DNA of 64,000 nucleotides. It comes from Cohnella sp. OV330 (GTDB lineage Bacteria; Bacillota; Bacilli; Paenibacillales; Paenibacillaceae). Below are positions 49,875 through 57,776 of this stretch, piece by piece (position 1 is the stretch's first letter; every line of letters begins with the position of its first letter). The position numbers and the translations under genes were made by a program. Under the pieces are notes generated by a model. The model did not search any database. It was not told the DNA's origin and saw nothing but the letters and a program-made list of their open reading frames with translations. Location of the stretch: positions 88,966-152,965 of the forward strand of contig NZ_FOKE01000012.1 of assembly GCF_900112065.1 (NCBI RefSeq). Direction: 5' to 3'.

Positions 49875-51893
49875 CTAGCCGGCAGCCGGTATGCGGATGC
49901 TGATGGAGAGCCCGTCGTTCGGGGCCGAGCGGAACACGATCTGGCCGCTCATGCTATGCACGCGCTCCTTCATGCCGTATACGCCCATGCTCGCGAATGC
50001 GCTCTCCGCTTTCTCGATGTCCATGCCAACGCCGTTATCTTCGTAGTGCAATTGAATCAAGCCTGCGGACGCCGCGAGCGAGACCTTCACCCGGGTCGCC
50101 CGCGAATGCTTGGACGCGTTCGCCAGGAGTTCCTGCACGACGCGGTATATGCCGAGCATCTGGTCCTCGCACAAGGTATGCCCGATATCGCCCAACTGGT
50201 AGTCGATCGCATAATCGGCGCGCAGCTGGGTCAGCTCGAATAGCGACGCCAGCGAAGACGCCAGCCCGGCTTCCTTCAGCATGGGCGGACGCAGGTCGAT
50301 GCACGTCATCCGGATCTGGTACATAACGTCGAGCATTCCTTCCGCGATCGCCTGCAGCTTGCCCCGCGTATCCGGATCCAGCGTCGGATCGGCGATCATC
50401 TGCTCCGCCTTGCGGTACCAGACGATCTGCTCCTGCAGCACCGAGTCGTGCAGATCCTGGGCGAACCGCTTGCGCTCGTGCTCGTTCAGCTTGAACAGCA
50501 GCCGGAGCAGCCTGGACGGCACGGCGGCCTGCGTCGATGCCGACTCCACCTCCCGGGTCAGATCCTCGATCACGAGGAAGTTGTCGTACAGCACGCTGAC
50601 ATAACGGCAGATCGTCTCGAGCCAAATGCGGACCTGCTCGAGCCGAAGCGGCTCGGGGCGTTCTCCCACGCACAGGACGTAGGCCGATCTGCGGATATCC
50701 CCGATCCGGATGAGATAGCCCTCCGTCCTATCGACGACGCGGCATAGCGGTAGGTCGGCGCTCCACTCCCGGGGCGCCATCGTCAGCCAGCGCGGAATTC
50801 GCGCTCCCCCGCGCAAAACGCTGCGGCGGTCGGGCCGAACCTCCAGCAGACTGACTTTGTCGGTCCGGAGCACCTCTTGCACGACCTGGATAAGGCGATC
50901 CTCCATCTCGGACACCTTGACCATGCCGAACAGCGCGCTCGAGAAAACGTCCAGGCTATTTTGCAAGCGAACGTACAACTCTCCGGTCTCCCGGACCAGG
51001 CTCTCGGTCTCCAGCCGGTGACGCTCCGCCTGCTTCCGTTCGGTAATGTCGCGCAAGACGGAGATTGCCGCGACGCCTCCCTTATAAGGCACGGGGCCCG
51101 TGATGACCTCCACGTCGACGAACGAGCCGTCCATCCGCACGATTCGCTGCTCGACGGGGGCGCTCGTGCTGGCGTCGCGATACACCTTGGACAAGCGCGA
51201 CAGCGCCCGGTCCAAGTCGTTCGGGTGGATCATCCCGAAGATTCTGGCTTCCGTCAGTTTCTTATCCGCGCCGAACAGCGCCTTCGCCGCCGGGTTGGCG
51301 TATTCGACCCGGTAATCCTGGTGAAAAACGATCGCGTCCGGGCTCTGCTCGACCAAACGAAGGTCCATTCCTTCGAGGGCGAACGCCGCCTCCATCTCAG
51401 CGTCGACCCGCGGCGCGTCCGCCGCCGCTTGTTGGACGGCCAGCTTTTCCGCGGTTGCGTCGCGAATGATCGCGTTGATGAAGATGCGTCCGGATGCGTC
51501 GGCCGGAAAAGCGACGCGGACGCGCAGCCACCGCAGTTCGCCGTCCGCGCGGATGATGCGGCACTCCAATTCGGTCTCCCTGACGTCCGGCACCGTCATG
51601 TCCTGCGCCAGAAAATCGCCGTAATCGTCCGGATGCACGATCCGGCTCCATGCGCGCATATCTTGCAGCTGTTCCTTCTCGTATCCCGTAATCGACAGCA
51701 CGGAATCGGATAAATAATCGCAACGCCCCGTCTCTGCCTCGTACGAACACATCGCCACGCCTACCGAGTCCATGATGCGGCGCATTTTGATTCGTTCCAG
51801 GTCAAGCGAAGCCGTAGACGATTTCTTGTAGGACTGGTTCCGGGTGGCAGTCAACGCTCGCTGAGAGATGATAGGCGATTTTTTCAAGTGCAT
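49875..51893 (-). CDS. Cytoplasmic PAS-PAS-GAF sensor kinase with ComP/DegS-type core
   Basis: 672 residues with no transmembrane helix. PAS 1 ~36-145 (GVAMCSYEAETGRCDYLSDS), PAS 2 ~170-290 (EQSPDAIVFHQDYRVEYANP, VLRDITERKQAERHRLE), a GAF-like region ~310-450, then HisKA_3 with phospho-His in DLHDSVLQEQIVWYRKAEQM and an HATPase domain (ELLANASKHSRAT, YEDNGVGMDIEKAE, GVYGMKERV). The core resembles ComP, but the multispan pheromone-sensing half of ComP is replaced by PAS domains. Redox, ligand or energy sensing is likely. Confidence 0.87.
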   Translation of the reverse strand: MHLKKSPIISQRALTATRNQSYKKSSTASLDLERIKMRRIMDSVGVAMCSYEAETGRCDYLSDSVLSITGYEKEQLQDMRAWSRIVHPDDYGDFLAQDMTVPDVRETELECRIIRADGELRWLRVRVAFPADASGRIFINAIIRDATAEKLAVQQAAADAPRVDAEMEAAFALEGMDLRLVEQSPDAIVFHQDYRVEYANPAAKALFGADKKLTEARIFGMIHPNDLDRALSRLSKVYRDASTSAPVEQRIVRMDGSFVDVEVITGPVPYKGGVAAISVLRDITERKQAERHRLETESLVRETGELYVRLQNSLDVFSSALFGMVKVSEMEDRLIQVVQEVLRTDKVSLLEVRPDRRSVLRGGARIPRWLTMAPREWSADLPLCRVVDRTEGYLIRIGDIRRSAYVLCVGERPEPLRLEQVRIWLETICRYVSVLYDNFLVIEDLTREVESASTQAAVPSRLLRLLFKLNEHERKRFAQDLHDSVLQEQIVWYRKAEQMIADPTLDPDTRGKLQAIAEGMLDVMYQIRMTCIDLRPPMLKEAGLASSLASLFELTQLRADYAIDYQLGDIGHTLCEDQMLGIYRVVQELLANASKHSRATRVKVSLAASAGLIQLHYEDNGVGMDIEKAESAFASMGVYGMKERVHSMSGQIVFRSAPNDGLSISIRIPAAG

Positions 51894-51972
51894 TCCCTTC
51901 CTCGCGCGCCATATTTCTACATTCTAAAACAAGATGGTAAATTTCTCATTGGTAATACAAGCCAAAAGGCGC

Positions 51973-51989
51973 TGTCGCAAATTTCGACA
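51973..51989. promoter_or_regulatory. Inverted pair of Spo0A-box-like sites
   Basis: TGTCGCAAATTTCGACA: on the minus strand a full TGTCGAA 0A box, on the plus strand TGTCGCA (one mismatch). It lies 80 bp before the sensor kinase start, in the 280-bp AT-rich divergent region between that gene and the GH20 gene, where no other gene is seen. Confidence 0.35.
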
Positions 51990-52173
51990 CTATTCCTTAT
52001 ATTTCGATATCCTCGGATCATTATTTTAGTCCGAACCACTGAACATTTGCTTAAATTCGCAAAACGACGATTTCTCCCCCTCTTTCCCGAAGGATGTCCC
52101 TCCCGGACCGCGGACGCGCGCGGCTATAATGGACGGAAGAATTGAACCTCTGACAGACGGGCGGGATGAATCG

Positions 52174-54102
52174 ATGAACATTCGTTGGGAAGGGGACCCG
52201 GCGGCGCTGGCGGCCGGCATTCGAGAGCTGGCTCCCGGGCTAGGCATCGCGGAAACGGAGGACGGCATGCCCGTCCGGGCGGAGCGATCCCCGGAGGAAG
52301 ACGAGTTGACCGTGGCGGTCGAGGAAGGGCCCGACGGTTCGCGCGGGTATATCCGATACGGACGCAAGCACCAGTTTTTTCGGGGACTCGGCTTGCTCGC
52401 GCAGCATGGGCGCGCCGGCAAGGCGTTTCGAATCGAAGAGCGCCAGCGGCTGCGGACGGTCGGACCGATGTTCGATCTGTCGCGCAACGCCGTGCTCGCG
52501 GCGGACGGCTGGCGCGCCATGCTCGGGAAGATGGCGCTCATGGGCCTGAACACGGTCATGCTGTACATGGAGGATACTTACGAGCTCGCGGGCGAACCGT
52601 ACTTCGGCTATATGCGGGGCCGCTACTCCGCGGCGGAGCTGAAGGAGATCGACGACTATGCCGACCAGTTCGGCATCGAGGCGTTCCCCAGCATCCAGAC
52701 GCTCGCGCATTTGGAAGAGTTCCTGAAGTGGGAGCCGGTCAAAGCTTATAAAGACACCAAGGGCGCGCTGCTCGTAGACGATGAACGGGTGGATGCCCTC
52801 GTCGAGCGCATGATCGACGCGGCTACCGCGCCGTTTCGCAGCCGCAAGCTTCATATCGGCATGGACGAAGCCGAGGAGGTCGGACGGGGCAAGTATTTGG
52901 ACCGGCACGGCTACAAGGACCGGCTTCACATCATGACGGATCACTTGGCGCGCGTTCTCGCCGCCACCCGCCGCAGAGGGCTCAAGACGATGATGTGGAG
53001 CGATATGTTCCTCAAACTGGCGTCGGCCGGCGGCGAGGATTATTACGACAAAAACACCCGCATCCCCGAGGAGATGGCGCGGCTCGTTCCCAAGGACGTC
53101 GACATGGTGTATTGGGACTACAATCACCTTGAACAGGACGATTACCGGCAGCTCATCGACAGGCATCGCCCGCTCGGCTGCAATCTGGCGTTCGCCGGCG
53201 CGGTCTGGATCTTCAATACGTTCGGCGTCAACTACGGCCTGTCGCTCCGGGCGACCGACAGCGCGCTCACGGTATGCAAGCAAGAGGACGTCGGCGAGAT
53301 CTACGCGACGATGTGGGGAGACGACGGCAACGAGAGCAATCCGTTCCTCGCGCTGCTCGGCCTCCAGTACTACGCGGAGCATGCGTATGCGGACGGCAGC
53401 CCCGAGTGGCAACGCGTCGCCGAGCGCGTCAAATTCGTCACCGGCATCGACGCGGATGCCTTTCTGCGGCTGCGCTATCTCGACGAGACGCCCGGCTCGG
53501 AGCCGGACAACCGGAAGCAAAGCAATCCGTCGAAATTTTTGCTTTATCAGGACGTGCTGCTCGGCCTGTTCGACCGGCAGATCGAAGGGCTGCCGATGTC
53601 CGCGCACTACGCGGAGCTGGAGAAGGCGATCGCCGAGGGTCGCGATGCCGCGGCGGAGCTGGATTATTTATTCGAGGTGCCTCAGCGCCTGTGCGCCGTA
53701 TTGAAGCTGAAAAGCGAAATCGGCATCGCGCTGAAGCAGGCATACGACGCGGGCGACCGCCGGCGGCTGCGTCAGATCGCGGAGAAGGAGCTGCCGGCGA
53801 TCGCGGACGCCGTGCAAGCGCTCCGCGCCGCGCACCGCGACCAGTGGCACGGCATGTTCAAGCCGTTCGGCTGGGAGGTGCTCGACATCCGCTACGGCGG
53901 CGTGACCAACCGGCTCGACACGGCCGCAAGGCGGTTGATCGCTTATGCGGACGGCCGTCTCCCGCGAATCGAGGAGCTGGAGCAGGAGCGGCTCGTTTAC
54001 AGCGGCGCGAACCGGTTCAACAACGGCGGCGTAGGCTGGAGCAGCTTCTACTACCGAATGGCGACGCCGAACGTATTCTATCATGTGCTGAATCCGTTCT
54101 GA
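52174..54102 (+). CDS. Glycoside hydrolase family 20 beta-N-acetylhexosaminidase
   Basis: 642 residues without a signal peptide, so cytoplasmic. A small N-terminal GH20b-like domain (~1-95) is followed by the TIM barrel: GPMFDLSRNAVLAADGWRAM, FPSIQTLAHLEEFLKW, the catalytic Asp-Glu pair in LHIGMDEAEEVGRG (about D231-E232), MMWSDMF and YWDYNH. ATG 52174 was chosen; the ATG at 52129 overlaps a TATAAT and has no site. It releases terminal GlcNAc/GalNAc from imported oligosaccharides and could feed the GlcNAc-6-P route at 1-6 kb (inference). Confidence 0.87.
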   Translation: MNIRWEGDPAALAAGIRELAPGLGIAETEDGMPVRAERSPEEDELTVAVEEGPDGSRGYIRYGRKHQFFRGLGLLAQHGRAGKAFRIEERQRLRTVGPMFDLSRNAVLAADGWRAMLGKMALMGLNTVMLYMEDTYELAGEPYFGYMRGRYSAAELKEIDDYADQFGIEAFPSIQTLAHLEEFLKWEPVKAYKDTKGALLVDDERVDALVERMIDAATAPFRSRKLHIGMDEAEEVGRGKYLDRHGYKDRLHIMTDHLARVLAATRRRGLKTMMWSDMFLKLASAGGEDYYDKNTRIPEEMARLVPKDVDMVYWDYNHLEQDDYRQLIDRHRPLGCNLAFAGAVWIFNTFGVNYGLSLRATDSALTVCKQEDVGEIYATMWGDDGNESNPFLALLGLQYYAEHAYADGSPEWQRVAERVKFVTGIDADAFLRLRYLDETPGSEPDNRKQSNPSKFLLYQDVLLGLFDRQIEGLPMSAHYAELEKAIAEGRDAAAELDYLFEVPQRLCAVLKLKSEIGIALKQAYDAGDRRRLRQIAEKELPAIADAVQALRAAHRDQWHGMFKPFGWEVLDIRYGGVTNRLDTAARRLIAYADGRLPRIEELEQERLVYSGANRFNNGGVGWSSFYYRMATPNVFYHVLNPF

Positions 54103-54131
54103 AGCCGGCGCGAAGTGCATAAATACGCAAA

Positions 54132-54174
54132 AAGGGCGGTGCGGCGTCATTTTCGCATGACGCGCACTGCCCTT
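54132..54174. terminator. Bidirectional terminator between GH20 and cheB
   Basis: AAGGGC...GTGCG...GCGTCAT pairs with ATGACGC...GCAC...GCCCTT around TTTCGC, between convergent genes; A and T runs flank both sides. Confidence 0.8.
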
Positions 54175-54228
54175 ATCGCGAACCGCCCCGTTGGACATAA
54201 TCCGCCTAAAGCTCTGGCTTGCCGCCCA

Positions 54229-55302
54229 TCAGCCTTTTCCCGTGAGTTGAACGAGCTTGTCGGCGATGCGCCCGAGCGGCACGACGTGCTCCACGCAGCC
54301 AAGCTCGATCGCGGACCGCGGCATGCCGTAGACGACGCAAGTCTCCTGCGACTCCGCGATCGTCGAAGCGGCGCCGAGCTCCTTGGCCAGCAGCATGCCC
54401 TTCGCGCCGTCCTGTCCCATGCCCGTCATGATGACGTAATGGCGCTTCAGCTTGGACAGGCGGGCCACCGATTCGAACAGCGCGTCCACGGAAGGACGGT
54501 GGCCGCTCCGCAGCGGGTCCTCCGTGAGCTTCACGAGATACTCGCCGTTTTTCTCCGCGACGGTCAGATGCCGATCGCCGGGCGCGATATAGACGCGGCC
54601 GCCCCGCAAGGCCTCTCCGTCCTCCGCTTCGGATACGCGCACCTCGCAGATCGTGTCCAGCCGTTCGGCGAGCGACCTGGTGAAACGCGGAGGCATATGC
54701 TGCACGACCAGTACCGGGTAAGGGAATCCCGGCGGGAGCGCCGACAGGACGGCATCCAGCGCGCGCGGCCCCCCGGTGGACGTGCCGATCGCGACGACCT
54801 GGCCGAACGTCCTGAAGCCCGGCGAATCCTCGCGTCCCGCGCCGGGGACGGCGCGCTTGGCGGCGGGGTTCGCCTCGGGCGGCGGCTTCAGCGCCGCCTT
54901 TTGCGTTTTGGACGCCGCTTTGACCTTCGCGACCAGCTCCGTCCTCACCTTGTACAAGTCGAAGGAGGTAGAGCCCGAGGGCTTGCCGACGAAGTCCACG
55001 GCGCCCCGCCGCAGCGCGTCTATAGTCGCGACCGCGCCCTCCTGCGTCTGCGAGCTCAGCATGACGATCGGCACCGGACGCGACCTCATGATGGCGGATA
55101 CCGCGTCCAGGCCGTTCATGCCGGGCATCTCGACGTCCATCGTGATGACGTCCGGCTTGAGCTCCTGGGCCATGGTCACCGCTTCGGCGCCGTTCGTCGC
55201 CACCCCCGGCACGGTCAGCGCCGGATCCTCCTCGAGCAGGCGCTTGATCAGCTTGCGCATGAAGATCGAGTCGTCGACCACCAGCACCCGAATCGCAGCC
55301 AT
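54229..55302 (-). CDS. cheB: Chemotaxis protein-glutamate methylesterase/deamidase CheB
   Basis: 357 residues. Receiver IRVLVVDDSIFMRKLIKRLL with acceptor Asp in PDVITMDVEMPGMNG. The C-terminal esterase has catalytic Ser in AIGTSTGGPRALDAVL, His in VLVVQHMPPRFTRSLAERLD and the Asp region GMGQDGAKGMLLAKE. It demethylates and deamidates receptors. Last gene of the che operon, 37 bp after cheR, followed by a strong terminator. Confidence 0.96.
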   Translation of the reverse strand: MAAIRVLVVDDSIFMRKLIKRLLEEDPALTVPGVATNGAEAVTMAQELKPDVITMDVEMPGMNGLDAVSAIMRSRPVPIVMLSSQTQEGAVATIDALRRGAVDFVGKPSGSTSFDLYKVRTELVAKVKAASKTQKAALKPPPEANPAAKRAVPGAGREDSPGFRTFGQVVAIGTSTGGPRALDAVLSALPPGFPYPVLVVQHMPPRFTRSLAERLDTICEVRVSEAEDGEALRGGRVYIAPGDRHLTVAEKNGEYLVKLTEDPLRSGHRPSVDALFESVARLSKLKRHYVIMTGMGQDGAKGMLLAKELGAASTIAESQETCVVYGMPRSAIELGCVEHVVPLGRIADKLVQLTGKG

Positions 55303-55339
55303 CGCGTCCCTCTCCTTTCGTTGACCGCCTATGCGGTCC

Positions 55340-56131
55340 TCATATCTTGCGGTAGAAAAAAGCGTCTGTCGTCTCCAGCCCGTACCGCTCCGGTTGGAAG
55401 ACCTGCTCGGTCCCCCCGATAAATAAGTACCCGCCTTTGTTCAGCGACTTGGCGAAGTTCCTGAACACGCTTTCCTTGGCGGCGTCGGTAAAATAAATGA
55501 GCACGTTGCGGCATACGATGAGGTCGAAGCCCTGCTCGTACGGATCGGAGAGCAAATTGTGCTGCTTGAACGTAACGCTCCGCTTGATCTCCTCGGATAT
55601 CGCGTACGTTTCCCCCGTCACTTTGAAATGCCGGCTCAGGATCGGCTTCGGCACCTCCCGGACCGAAGAAGACCCGTACAGGCCTTCCCGCGCCTTCTTG
55701 ATCGCCGTCTTGTCGATGTCCGTGGCCAGAAGCTCGTATTCATGCCGCTTAAGCAGGCCGGAGAGCACGATCGACAGCGTGTACGGCTCGTCGCCGGTCG
55801 AGCAAGCGGCGCTCCAGCAGCGGAGCTTGCCGCGGTTTGCGGCCAGATCGGGAATGATTTTTTTCTCCAGCGTCTCCCAGCGCTTGGCGTTGCGGTAAAA
55901 CTCGGATACGTTGATCGTCATGCGGTCCAAAAATTCCTCGTACAGATCGGCGTCGCGCAGCATGCCCTCGAACAGCTCGCAAAACGTGCGATAGCCCCGC
56001 CGGTCCCTGAACGTGGCGAGCCGCCTGCGCATCTGGTCTTCTTTGTACTGCAGCAGGTCAATGCTCGTCTTGCCCTTTAGCTTCGCGACGAACTGCGCAA
56101 AATCAAGATCGTCGGCTTTCGCTGCCATCAT
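55340..56131 (-). CDS. cheR: Chemotaxis receptor methyltransferase CheR
   Basis: 263 residues: N-terminal helical domain (LLQYKEDQMRRRLATFRDRR), TINVSEFYRNAKRWETLEKK, SAM-binding CWSAACSTGDEPYTLSIVLS, and FDLIVCRNVLIYFTDAAKES. It transfers methyl groups from SAM to glutamates of chemoreceptors, opposing CheB. The start could be ATG 56131 or 56128. Confidence 0.96.
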   Translation of the reverse strand: MMAAKADDLDFAQFVAKLKGKTSIDLLQYKEDQMRRRLATFRDRRGYRTFCELFEGMLRDADLYEEFLDRMTINVSEFYRNAKRWETLEKKIIPDLAANRGKLRCWSAACSTGDEPYTLSIVLSGLLKRHEYELLATDIDKTAIKKAREGLYGSSSVREVPKPILSRHFKVTGETYAISEEIKRSVTFKQHNLLSDPYEQGFDLIVCRNVLIYFTDAAKESVFRNFAKSLNKGGYLFIGGTEQVFQPERYGLETTDAFFYRKI

Positions 56132-56148
56132 CGTTCATCCCGCCTTCT

Positions 56149-57747
56149 CTATGCTTTGCGCGTGCGGAACATCGCCACCGACGAATTCAGCTCGTCCGCA
56201 AGGCCTGCGAGCGTCTGCGCGGTCGCCGCGGTCTCTTGGCTGCTGGCGGCCGCTTCCTCGGCCGCGGCGGAGATGCTCTCGATCGATGCCATCATGTCCG
56301 ACGACTGCGCCGCTTGCTGCTCGCTCGCCGCCGCGATCTCCGCGACCCGGCCCGCCGACTCGCTCACCTTGGCGAGGATGCCGCCGAACGCTTCGCCCGT
56401 GCGCTGCGAGCCTGCCAGTCCGCTCGCCACGGCCTCCACGCTGCGCCGCGTGTTCGCCTGCATGCCCTTGACGATCTGCGCGATCTGCTTGGTCGCCTCT
56501 CCGCTTCGCTCGGCGAGCTTGCGCACCTCGTCGGCCACGACGGCGAAGCCGCGCCCTTGATCCCCGGCGCGAGCGGCTTCGATCGCCGCGTTCAGCGCGA
56601 GCAAATTCGTCTGCTCCGCGATGTCGTCGATGACCGATACGATCTCGCCGACCTGCTCCGAGTCCTGCGCCAGCCGCGACATCTGCGCGTTCACTTCGTT
56701 CATGCCTTTAATCGAAGCCTCCACGACCCGGCTGCCGTCCTGCGCGATCTCCATCGCCGCGTTCGACAGATCCGAGGCGTGCTCCGCGCTTCTGGCGACC
56801 GATCCGATCGCCTCCGACAGCTCCTTGAACAACTCGGTCATCGTCTGCGCGGAGTTCGCCTGGTTGGAGCTGCCGCCCGCGATTTCTTCCGTGCTCGCCG
56901 ATATTTGCTGCGTGGCGGAGGATACGTTTTCGGCGGAAAACTGAATGCGCGCGACCGTCCCCCGCAGATCCTCGATCATGCGATTGACAGAGGCCGCCAG
57001 ACTGCCGACTTCGTCCCGCGTGTCGATGTCCGAGGTCTCTCTTAGGTCGCCCTGCGCCACGCGGCCGACAAGCTCGACCGTGCGGCGGAGCGGGCGGGAG
57101 ATATGCCTGGAGATGTAAAAACCGAGCGCCACGCTGAGCAGCAGCGCTGCCGCGATAACGGCGAATGTCGTTCCGCGGGCCGTCGCATACATGCGGTCGC
57201 CGTTGTCGCTCGTTTCGTCGGCGATCTTGACGTTAAGCGCCACAAGGTCGTCGAGCGCTTTGGACACGGCGTCTCCTTTGGCTTTCAAGTCCCCTTGCAG
57301 CAGCTTCACGACCGCGTCGTGATCGTCGTTCCCGGCGAACTGAAGCGCCTTCTGCAGCGTCGCATCGTATTCCTTCCAAGCATTGTCGAACTGCGCGAGC
57401 TGCTCGATCTCCGGAGGCGTCTTTTCGGTCGGGCGGTAGATATCCACCTGTCGAATCAGCTCCGCCTCCGCCGCTTTCACCCGGTTTTCGTAATCCCGCT
57501 TTTGCGCCGCGCTTTCGCCGAACGCATTGTAGTCGCGGAGATTGACCCGAATGAGCTCGTACTGCGTCTGCGCCTCCGACATGCTTGATACCGGGATCAG
57601 GTTGTTATCGTACAAGTCGCCCAGCGCGTCGTTCATTTTGCCGAGCTGCCGAAGCCCCGTCGTTCCGATGAAGACTAACAGCACGGCCATCAGCGCGAAC
57701 GCGATGCCTAGCTTGAAGGATATTTTCAAATGTCCGAACCATCTCAT
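56149..57747 (-). CDS. Methyl-accepting chemotaxis protein (4HB sensor)
   Basis: 532 residues. First span ~13-30 (LGIAFALMAVLLVFIGTTGL), a periplasmic-side four-helix-bundle sensor to ~190, second span GTTFAVIAAALLLSVALGFY, HAMP, and a signalling coiled coil with hairpin tip IAEQTNLLALNAAIEAARAG. It lies inside the che operon between cheA and cheR, so it is likely a principal receptor; ligand unknown. Confidence 0.93.
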   Translation of the reverse strand: MRWFGHLKISFKLGIAFALMAVLLVFIGTTGLRQLGKMNDALGDLYDNNLIPVSSMSEAQTQYELIRVNLRDYNAFGESAAQKRDYENRVKAAEAELIRQVDIYRPTEKTPPEIEQLAQFDNAWKEYDATLQKALQFAGNDDHDAVVKLLQGDLKAKGDAVSKALDDLVALNVKIADETSDNGDRMYATARGTTFAVIAAALLLSVALGFYISRHISRPLRRTVELVGRVAQGDLRETSDIDTRDEVGSLAASVNRMIEDLRGTVARIQFSAENVSSATQQISASTEEIAGGSSNQANSAQTMTELFKELSEAIGSVARSAEHASDLSNAAMEIAQDGSRVVEASIKGMNEVNAQMSRLAQDSEQVGEIVSVIDDIAEQTNLLALNAAIEAARAGDQGRGFAVVADEVRKLAERSGEATKQIAQIVKGMQANTRRSVEAVASGLAGSQRTGEAFGGILAKVSESAGRVAEIAAASEQQAAQSSDMMASIESISAAAEEAAASSQETAATAQTLAGLADELNSSVAMFRTRKA

Positions 57748-57776
57748 AGGCGTTCCCTCCGTTTGTCGTTAACCGT

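Noticed and set aside
52125..52130. TATAAT as a promoter for the GH20 gene
   Set aside because: No -35-like hexamer 16-18 bp upstream and no extended -10, so it was not listed as a promoter; it was used only to disfavour the ATG at 52129.
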